This document shows positions 57,664 through 64,000 of a stretch of DNA of 64,000 nucleotides, in pieces. Positions within the stretch are counted from its first letter, which is position 1. Each line of letters begins with the position of its first letter. Source of the stretch: UBA6912 sp963792895. GTDB lineage: Bacteria > Actinomycetota > Acidimicrobiia > Spongiisociales > UBA5794. The notes under the pieces are model-generated. The model ran no database searches, had not been told where the DNA came from, and worked only from the letters and a program-made list of their open reading frames with translations. Position numbers and translations under genes: made by a program. The stretch lies in NCBI GenBank assembly GCA_963792895.1, contig CAWBYA010000009.1, positions 25,451 through 89,450 on the forward strand, written 5' to 3'.

Positions 57664-58875
57664 TCATCTCAGATAAGGCTGAGAGCGCCGCCACACGGCT
57701 ACGAGCAGGAACGTCGCCACTGAAGCACCGATAGACGCCCACCACATCGGGGCATAGCTCCCGGTTGCGTCCACCATCGCACCGTAGGCGGGAGGACCGA
57801 GCCCGAGCCCGGCGAGAAAGCCGAAGACCACAAGTCCCGACGCTTTGCCGGTGGCAGCAGTCCCCGCCTCGCTCATCACCGTGAGCATGCCGACCGAGTT
57901 CCATGAAGAAGTGCTGAGCCCGATCAGCGCTGCTCCGAGCCAGACCAGCGGTGGGAACGTATCTGCACCGAGGAAGGCAAACCCGCCCAACACGGCGATC
58001 GGTGTCATCGCCCACAGCGGCGCCACGAACACACCGCGCCCCTCCGCCACGTGAGCCCAGAGGATGCGGCCACCGACGGCGACGATGCCGATCGTGGCCG
58101 CGGCGAGGCCGCCGATGCGAGCGTCGTATCCGAGCCCCTCGTCGACGTAGAGCGGCACGAGGAACGAGACGGCCCCGGCGAACCCGAACAGGAAGCCGTA
58201 CCCGGCGAGCCATCGCACCGAGACCGGTAGGCGCGACCCGGCGCCGCGCGGAGCGGGCGATGGGCGACGAGGCATCGGGCGTATGGCGAGACCCGTGACC
58301 ACAGCGGCGACGACCGGCACGACGGCGACGATCAGGTAGCTGGCGCGCCACCCGAATGCAACGGCGAGCGACGGCAGGATGAGACCTCCGAAGAAGGCAC
58401 CCGCCTGCACCCCTGACTGCTTGATACCGGTGATGACGCCGCGGGCTCCGGGGGCGAGGCTCTCGGCGACCAGCCGGTTCGTCGCCGGGTTGCAGCTCGC
58501 ATCTGAAGCGCCTCCGAGCAGAGCCCCGACGAACAGGAAGGCAAACGCGGGCGCCAGACCGTAGGCGACGTACGCCGCTGCCGCCAGTATGAACACGATG
58601 ATCATGGACCGTTTGCCGCCGAGCCGGTCTGCCAAACGCCCCGCGAGGGGCGAAAGCGCTGCGGCGAGCAACGAGTCGGCGCCGATGACCAACCCGAGCT
58701 GGGCGCGCGTGATACCGAGGTCATCGATGATGAACGTGGCGAGGATCCCGTTGGCCACGAGCGTGAACGTCCCGGCCCCCATGGCGCCGAACAGCAGCGC
58801 AGTGAGTGTCGGCTTCCCGCCCGCAACGGCAGGCGCCGTATCTGCCGAGTCCACTACCCGAGACCGTGGCAGCAC
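57664..58875 (-). CDS. MFS transporter
   Basis: 403 residues, about 12 helices, with the major facilitator loop pattern GRLADRLGGKR after helix 2 and a related one in the second half. A long Pro/Arg-rich central loop separates the halves. Substrate unknown; the layout fits drug or metabolite efflux. No regulator adjacent. Confidence 0.85.
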   Translation of the reverse strand: MLPRSRVVDSADTAPAVAGGKPTLTALLFGAMGAGTFTLVANGILATFIIDDLGITRAQLGLVIGADSLLAAALSPLAGRLADRLGGKRSMIIVFILAAAAYVAYGLAPAFAFLFVGALLGGASDASCNPATNRLVAESLAPGARGVITGIKQSGVQAGAFFGGLILPSLAVAFGWRASYLIVAVVPVVAAVVTGLAIRPMPRRPSPAPRGAGSRLPVSVRWLAGYGFLFGFAGAVSFLVPLYVDEGLGYDARIGGLAAATIGIVAVGGRILWAHVAEGRGVFVAPLWAMTPIAVLGGFAFLGADTFPPLVWLGAALIGLSTSSWNSVGMLTVMSEAGTAATGKASGLVVFGFLAGLGLGPPAYGAMVDATGSYAPMWWASIGASVATFLLVAVWRRSQPYLR

Positions 58876-59003
58876 GTGGGAGCAGCAGCGGTGGGCGGGG
58901 CGCCCCTCGGGTGGGTCATCGGTGGTGCGAGCCTAGCTATCGGTGCTCTCGCTTCACCGGTGCAGTGGCGCGTCTCAGCACGAAGCGTAGAACCCCCTCG
59001 GCT

Positions 59004-59566
<563 letters not shown>

Positions 59567-59570
<4 letters not shown>

Positions 59571-59716
59571 CCGACGGTGCCCCCTGGGTCGAGGAAGGTC
59601 GTGCCCAGCCACGAGTAGAAGAAGTGGAGAGCAACGAGCGCGACCGCCACCAGCACAACTGCTTCGATCAGTCTCACCGGGAGCGGGCCGGGCAGTACCC
59701 GCCAGATGCGACGCAT
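59567..59716 (-). CDS. 49-residue single-helix membrane protein
   Basis: ATG 59716 overlaps the sortase stop and the stop overlaps the trpG start, so it is locked in the operon. Sequence: basic start (MRRIWRVLPGPLPVRL), hydrophobic helix (IEAVVLVAVALVALHFF), then YSWLGTTFLDPGG. Probably a real gene because both junctions are 4-base overlaps. Function unknown. Confidence 0.75.
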
Positions 59717-60492
59717 CACCGAAGACCCAAGATGGCAGGGGCGTTTGGGCCTTCGATGAGCTCAGCCTGAATGATGAGCCGCTCACGCGCAGAGAACTTG
59801 GGATTGCATGTCGTGAGTGTGAGCCAAGCCCCAGGCTTGGGGTTTGTCACCCAGATGTCGGTCGGCTTCACGATGAAGCTCTCACGAACCATGTAGACGT
59901 GCGTCCCGATGGCGGTCTCGACTTCGATGATGTCGCCGGGCTCGAGGAGATCGAACTCATGGAAGGGAGCGCCATGGGTCGTGCGGTGGCCGCTGATGAC
60001 AGAGTTGCCCGGCTGGCCCGGTAACGGCGTAGTCGGCATATGGCCCGCCCCGGTCCGCAAATCGGAGGGGCGCACCCCCTCGACCACCGTCCACCCCTCA
60101 CGCAGCCGCTCGATCTTCGGGACGCGGATAACCGCAAACGCCTGACCTTCGGGGGGTGGGGCCTCGGCGAGGAGGATCGCAGGATCGCCGCCGCCGGAGC
60201 CTGGCACGATCTGGCCGGTCTCCGGATCCACGATTGTCGGCGTGTACTCGACCTGGGTGACCTCGGCCCTGTCGAAGTACTCCACCCTCGCCTGGGCGAG
60301 CTCTGCTTGATTGCGCTCTGAGAGCCACGTCGTGATCCACAGCTGGTGCGCGACGAACCCGAGCGTCAGGAGACCCAGCCAGATGAGAGTCCACCCGATC
60401 GACCGCACGATCCGCGCGAAAAAGCTCAACTCTGCCGTATCGGCTCGCGACGCCGGCTCGGCGGCGGGAACGTTCTGCATGGCCGTAGACAT
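59716..60492 (-). CDS. Class E sortase
   Basis: 258 residues. N-terminal membrane helix at about 30-50; catalytic His in ISGHRTTHG, Cys in LTTCNPKFS and Arg in SARERL. Sortases join LPXTG-like motif proteins to the wall or to pili. ATG 60492 abuts AGGAGG with no spacer; ATG 60480 is 12 bases away, so the start is ambiguous. It sits divergently from crgA. The giant LPFTG protein at 7950 is a candidate substrate. Confidence 0.92.
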   Translation of the reverse strand: MSTAMQNVPAAEPASRADTAELSFFARIVRSIGWTLIWLGLLTLGFVAHQLWITTWLSERNQAELAQARVEYFDRAEVTQVEYTPTIVDPETGQIVPGSGGGDPAILLAEAPPPEGQAFAVIRVPKIERLREGWTVVEGVRPSDLRTGAGHMPTTPLPGQPGNSVISGHRTTHGAPFHEFDLLEPGDIIEVETAIGTHVYMVRESFIVKPTDIWVTNPKPGAWLTLTTCNPKFSARERLIIQAELIEGPNAPAILGLR

Positions 60493-60586
60493 CCTCCTAC
60501 CGCCTCGGTCCGCCAAGGCTACCGGCTCTCCGGCACGACGCGAACCGTTTGCAATCAGCGGGCGCCGAGCCGCTACGCTTGCCGCC

Positions 60587-60838
60587 ATGCCGGTATCGAA
60601 AGGTCGCAAGAAGGCGAAGCGGCGCCCAACCCCGCCGCCGAAGCCCGATCCCGTCAAGGCGAAGGGCCCGTCACCCACGTGGTACGTCGCGACGATGTTC
60701 GCCCTGATGGGAGTGGGCATGGTCATCATCCTCGCGAACTACATCAACGTCCTGCCCGGCGGCACGAGCAATACCTACCTGCTCGTCGGCCTCGCCGGCA
60801 TCGCCGCCGGCTTCGGAATGACGCTGAACTACCGGTAG
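60587..60838 (+). CDS. crgA: Cell division protein CrgA
   Basis: 83 residues: basic Pro-rich N-terminus, then two helices (YVATMFALMGVGMVIILANYI, read in part, and YLLVGLAGIAAGFGMTLNY) with the conserved NY ending. CrgA helps recruit FtsI and regulates septation in actinobacteria. Confidence 0.94.
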   Translation: MPVSKGRKKAKRRPTPPPKPDPVKAKGPSPTWYVATMFALMGVGMVIILANYINVLPGGTSNTYLLVGLAGIAAGFGMTLNYR

Positions 60839-61063
60839 GACGAGTTCGACTAGGTCGATCGAACTACATGGGTGTGGTTTTCCACCGGGATATCCACAGG
60901 TGTGGGTAACTCGCAGGTGGCGGGAGCGGATCCCTCCGGACTCTGCCCTCGGCTTGCAGGTGCCAGGTTCGCCTCCCTGCGCTCGCATTGAGATGCCCCG
61001 GTGCGCACGATTCGTTGAACCCGAAACCTGTGGGGTGAGAGGGAGGTCGCAGGCCCCGCGATC
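60839..61063. other. Intergenic with DnaA-box-like cluster
   Basis: 60878-60909 holds three near matches to TTATCCACA: TTTTCCACC (two changes), ATATCCACA (one) and, on the other strand, TTACCCACA (one). No gene seen. Could bind DnaA or be chance. Confidence 0.35.
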
Positions 61064-61294
61064 TCAGACTTCAACCATCTCTTCCCGGCAGTGCTTGGGC
61101 GCCGCCATCTCGCCGTCCTGTGCGGCCGTTACGGTGAGGCGCAGGCCGCAGACCGTGCAGCGGTAGTCGATGGCCATCTCGTGGACGTCCTCTGGGTCGG
61201 GCTCTTCCGGTCCCGGAGTTGCGAGCAGGTTGATCGCCCATTTGGCGACCGTGTAGATGGCCACCCCCATCGCAATCGCTGTGACCCACTCCAC
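61064..61294 (-). CDS. Small membrane-anchored zinc-ribbon protein
   Basis: 76 residues: N-terminal helix (VTAIAMGVAIYTVAKWAINLL), acidic linker, then YRCTVCGLRLTV and KHCREEM, giving a CxxC plus one more Cys. Unknown function. Same strand as the thiolase, separated by 12 bases. Confidence 0.7.
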   Translation of the reverse strand: MEWVTAIAMGVAIYTVAKWAINLLATPGPEEPDPEDVHEMAIDYRCTVCGLRLTVTAAQDGEMAAPKHCREEMVEV

Positions 61295-61306
61295 CAGCAG
61301 CCCTCG

Positions 61307-62470
61307 TCAGTCGAGTCGCTCGATGATGGTTGCGTTCGCCATGCCGCCGCCCTCGCACATGGTCTGAAGGCCGTATCGCCCGCCGGTACGCTCGAGTTCG
61401 TTGAGCAAGGTCGTCATCAGCTTGGCGCCCGAGGCGCCCAGCGGGTGGCCGAGTGCCATGGCTCCGCCGTTGACGTTTGTCTTCTCCCAGTCCGCACCGG
61501 TCTCGTTCAGCCAGGCTGCGATGACGGTGGCGAAGGCCTCGTTCACCTCGAAGAGGTCGATGTCGTCGATCGTCATGCCAGCCTTGGCGAGCACCTTCGC
61601 AGTGGCTGGGATCGGTCCCGTGAGCATCGTCACCGGGTCGACCCCGGCGAGAGAGAACGCTTCGAAGCGGGCGCGTGGCCGAAGCCCCAACTCGTCGGCC
61701 TTCTCGCGGCTCATGATCAGCACGGCTGCGGCCCCGTCGGTGATCTGTGACGAGTTCCCGGCGGTCACGATGCCGTCCGGTTTGAACGCCGGCTTCAACG
61801 AGCCGAGGGCCTCCATCGTGGTACCGGCTCGAATACCTTCGTCGCGGGTCACCACCTCGACACCACCCTCACCTTTGACCTCGACCGGCATGATCTCGTT
61901 CTCGAAGCGGCCCTCCTCGGTGGCCCGCATAGCCCGCATGTGAGAGTCGTAGGCGAGCCGGTCGATGTCCTCACGAGTGATGCCCCACTGCTCGGCGATC
62001 AGCTCGGCCGAGATGCCCTGGGGAACGATGCCGTGCTCGTACCGGTCGAGCATCATCGGGCCGAACGGCATGCCGGGCCCCTGCTGCATCGTGATCCCCA
62101 TCGGAACCCGCGTCATCATCTCGACGCCGCCTGCGATGACGACGTCGTAGACGCCTGCCATGACGCCCTGGGCGGCGAAGTGGACCGCCTGTTGACTCGA
62201 GCCGCACTGGCGGTCGATCGTGGTTCCGGGCACGCTCTCGGGGAAGCCGGCTGCGAGCACGGCGTTGCGGGCGACGTTGACGCTCTGCTCGCCGGTCTGG
62301 CTGACGCAGCCGAAGATGACGTCGTCGACGAACTCGGCATCGAGGTTGTTGCGCTTGACCAGCTCCTTCAGCACCTCGGCTGCGAGGTCGACCGGATGCC
62401 AGTCCTTGAGTTGTCCCCCACGCTTGCCGCCGGGGGTACGGATGGCATCGACGATGACGGCCTCGGTCAT
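61307..62470 (-). CDS. Acetyl-CoA acetyltransferase (thiolase)
   Basis: 387 residues. Active-site Cys in DRQCGSSQQA near 88, His in GHPLGASGAK near 347 and second Cys in MCEGGGMANA near 376. It makes or cleaves 3-ketoacyl-CoA. The degradative or biosynthetic direction cannot be decided here. ATG 62470 starts the conserved EAVIVDAIRTPGGK; the upstream extension is not family-like. Confidence 0.92.
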   Translation of the reverse strand: MTEAVIVDAIRTPGGKRGGQLKDWHPVDLAAEVLKELVKRNNLDAEFVDDVIFGCVSQTGEQSVNVARNAVLAAGFPESVPGTTIDRQCGSSQQAVHFAAQGVMAGVYDVVIAGGVEMMTRVPMGITMQQGPGMPFGPMMLDRYEHGIVPQGISAELIAEQWGITREDIDRLAYDSHMRAMRATEEGRFENEIMPVEVKGEGGVEVVTRDEGIRAGTTMEALGSLKPAFKPDGIVTAGNSSQITDGAAAVLIMSREKADELGLRPRARFEAFSLAGVDPVTMLTGPIPATAKVLAKAGMTIDDIDLFEVNEAFATVIAAWLNETGADWEKTNVNGGAMALGHPLGASGAKLMTTLLNELERTGGRYGLQTMCEGGGMANATIIERLD

Positions 62471-62630
62471 GATGGTGTGCTCCTGCTCGATGGTGGGCTG
62501 CTGGGCGGCCAGAACTGGTACTACCCCCAAGAGTGCCTGCCGCGCCGTGTGTGCAACACGAAGCCCACTGAACCGCTTCCCTCGAACTCCCCCTGCCCGG
62601 GTGTCCCCGGAATCGATCCTCCCAACGATC

Positions 62631-62652
62631 CGAGCCCGTCCGTGCGGGCTCG
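62631..62652 (-). terminator. Hairpin downstream of tRNA-Ala
   Basis: 8-bp perfect stem CGAGCCCG/CGGGCTCG, similar in sequence to the GACGAGCCCGC arms of the A1-A3 tRNA-linked repeats. Confidence 0.5.
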
Positions 62653-62727
62653 TCTGCGTACATGGTTGTGGTGCGGTGGGCGGTGCGACGGCGCGCCTCG
62701 CCCCCCTCGCCTCGGCTGCGCCTCGTC

Positions 62728-62748
62728 GATCCCCCCAATGGGGGGATC
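62728..62748 (-). terminator. Hairpin just after tRNA-Ala
   Basis: 9-bp perfect stem GATCCCCCC/GGGGGGATC with a 3-base loop, 23 bases from the tRNA 3' end; the same kind of hairpin follows tRNA-Ser(GCT) and tRNA-Ser(CGA). Confidence 0.65.
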
Positions 62749-62751
62749 ATC

Positions 62752-63495
62752 TCAACCGCACCCACCGTGGTGGAGACGATGGGATTCGAACCCACGACCC
62801 CCTGGTTGCAAACCAGGTGCTCTGCCAGGCTGAGCTACGTCCCCGTAGGGGGCATTGTATTCGATGTGGGCAGGTCGTCGCTCAGAGGGTGCTGTATCAG
62901 CAAGGCTCGCGCATGAATCTCGACTACCAACCTGCCGACAGGAGATCATGAGAAAGAGCGTCGTCTTCGGGATCATCCGGCTGTTGGCGACGATCGGCAT
63001 CGCCGCATTGGCTGTCATCGCAGCGTCCAGGATCACCCCAGGATGATCGCGGACCTCGCCCCCGATCACACGCCGCCGAATCTGCCGGGCCGCAAAGCCG
63101 GTGACGAGGAACTCGGTGACATAGAGGGTGAGCCCGGCGGCGACGACGGGCGCAATGATCGCGGCCGCGGGTACGACGATGTCTTCGCTGACGACGACGT
63201 CTGGCACGGCGAGACTGACGAGCGCGGCGACGACCCAGATCCCGCTCACGACGCCGGCCACCCATGGCCATGCGACGTCTTGACCCCAGCCGACCTCGTC
63301 GGGACGGCGGAAGATGGTCGACCGCAGCAGGAACACGGTGCCGAGTAGGCCCCAGAACCAGTTGGCGATCGCGGCGACCTTCACCTGCACGGGCTCGGTG
63401 CCGAACATCAGCTCGGGGGATCGCAGGCTCGTGATCAGCACGACCAGCCAGATGACTGCGATGGTGGCGAAGATCCACATGTTGTTCTGTCGCAT
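62752..63495 (-). CDS. Membrane protein of unknown function, 3' end reading through tRNA-Ala
   Basis: 247 residues as an open frame. Residues 1-130 have four convincing helices (MWIFATIAVIWLVVLIT, WFWGLLGTVFLLRSTIF, WVAGVVSGIWVVAALVSL, AAAIIAPVVAAGLTLYV). The final 45 or so codons run through the whole tRNA-Ala gene on the same strand, giving a Gly/Arg-rich tail. The true stop is probably earlier and lost by a frame error near 62950-63050, where the sequence becomes unlike a membrane protein. Function unknown. Confidence 0.6.
   Translation of the reverse strand: MRQNNMWIFATIAVIWLVVLITSLRSPELMFGTEPVQVKVAAIANWFWGLLGTVFLLRSTIFRRPDEVGWGQDVAWPWVAGVVSGIWVVAALVSLAVPDVVVSEDIVVPAAAIIAPVVAAGLTLYVTEFLVTGFAARQIRRRVIGGEVRDHPGVILDAAMTANAAMPIVANSRMIPKTTLFLMISCRQVGSRDSCASLADTAPSERRPAHIEYNAPYGDVAQPGRAPGLQPGGRGFESHRLHHGGCG
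62771..62844 (-). tRNA. tRNA-Ala(TGC)
   Basis: Acceptor GGGGACG/CGTCTCC with the G3-U70 alanine identity pair, anticodon loop TTTGCAA, T-loop GTTCGAATC. Confidence 0.95.
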
Positions 63496-63633
63496 CCACA
63501 CTCCCTCGTCGCCGGGCCGCCTGCACGACTCGGGGATGCACGATAGAGCAGCGGCGCCGTCCGCACCGGATTCGTCGTCGCCGACCGGGCTTCTAGGCCG
63601 AACAGAGGCAGTGGTACACTCCCGCCTTCGTTC

Positions 63634-63708
63634 GGGCCCATAGCTCAGCTCGGTTAGAGCGCATCCCTGATAAGGATGAGGTCCCTGGTTCAAATCCAGG
63701 TGGGCCCA
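63634..63708 (+). tRNA. tRNA-Ile(GAT)
   Basis: Acceptor GGGCCCA/TGGGCCC, anticodon loop CTGATAA, T-loop GTTCAAATC. A tyrosine integrase gene ends 35 bases downstream, so this tRNA is probably an integration target. Confidence 0.95.
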
Positions 63709-63742
63709 CGGGCGAGATCCTTTGCGCTGCAAGGGATTTCGC

Positions 63743-64000
63743 TTATTGGGCGGACAGGGCGATCACGCCTGAATCCTCCCGCGTGCACACCGGTGCACAA
63801 ACGGTGGCAAACGTCGCCTCGAGGCGGTCGGCGGCAGCCTCGTCTAGACCCTCGAAGAGATGCCCGTAGGCGTCAAGCGTTGTCTTGATCGAGGCGTGAC
63901 CGAGTCGTTCCTGAATGACTTTCGGATGCTCCCCCTGGGCGATCAGTAGTGCAGCATGTGAGTGCCGCAGATCGTGGAATGTGCAGGGTCGACCAACGGA
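63743..64000 (-). CDS. Tyrosine integrase, C-terminal end (cut by window edge)
   Basis: 85 residues reading in from the right edge to TAA at 63743. Contains HDLRHSHAALLI (His and second catalytic Arg), RLGHASIKTTLDAYGH with the nucleophilic Tyr and the usual acidic tail. It ends beside tRNA-Ile(GAT), the expected arrangement for an element integrated in that tRNA. Unrelated in detail to the 32006 integrase. Confidence 0.9.
   Translation of the reverse strand, partial: SVGRPCTFHDLRHSHAALLIAQGEHPKVIQERLGHASIKTTLDAYGHLFEGLDEAAADRLEATFATVCAPVCTREDSGVIALSAQ

Overview
The window is GC-rich chromosomal DNA from an actinobacterium. It has actinobacterial SRP RNA, CrgA, class E sortase, the FhaA/FhaB/PstP/RodA/PbpA/PknB block, frequent GTG starts and many 4-base ATGA/GTGA overlaps. 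The right half (about 48.3-63.7 kb) keeps the order tRNA-Leu(CAG), fhaA, fhaB, pstP, rodA, pbpA, pknB, trpG, crgA, tRNA-Ala, tRNA-Ile. This resembles the oriC-proximal block of mycobacteria, so gyrA/gyrB/dnaA may lie beyond the right edge. A deep-branching lineage such as Acidimicrobiia is a guess.

Left part (0-7.6 kb): the end of a secreted SH3-like protein, a frameshifted class III nucleotidyl cyclase, then a small island in tRNA-Arg(ACG). The island is bounded by an exact 49-bp repeat of the tRNA 3' part. It carries a TOTE-type primase-helicase and a hicBA pair, with remnants of a second hicBA outside its left boundary. A ParA plus ribbon-helix-helix-like pair follows on the minus strand.

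7.9-20.0 kb is one huge surface protein gene: signal peptide, propeller-like head, about 29 SdrD-B-like Ca-binding repeats, DUF11-like domains and an LPFTG sorting signal. Its repeats include a 1.2-kb internal duplication, and single-base insertions break the reading frame. A class E sortase is encoded at 59.7-60.5 kb.

20.1-29.9 kb: a lipoprotein, two DUF885 peptidase-like paralogues flanking a Tat-exported cyclase-family hydrolase and a three-gene ABC-2 exporter, and a glutamate dehydrogenase. 30.0-32.0 kb holds four tRNA-Ser genes (GCT, CGA, GGA, TGA), tadA and a tRNA-linked repeat family. 32.0-35.9 kb is a decayed integrated element beside tRNA-Ser(TGA): broken integrase, excisionase, AbiEii-like toxin-antitoxin pair, and relaxase and phospholipase D fragments.

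35.9-48.3 kb: a GlsB-like membrane protein, a large unknown protein from a likely leaderless promoter, a secreted PKD-domain subtilase, an M16-like peptidase, SRP RNA, and a minus-strand group of serS, a UbiE-like methyltransferase, an RDD protein and two envelope-type proteins. 48.3-56.5 kb is the cell-wall growth and Ser/Thr phosphorylation operon ending in mutY. 56.5-62.5 kb runs mostly on the minus strand (zinc ribbon, ParA, MFS, trpG, small membrane protein, sortase, thiolase). The right edge has tRNA-Ile(GAT) with the 3' end of another integrase. Several conserved genes carry single-base indels, which may be assembly error or genuine decay.
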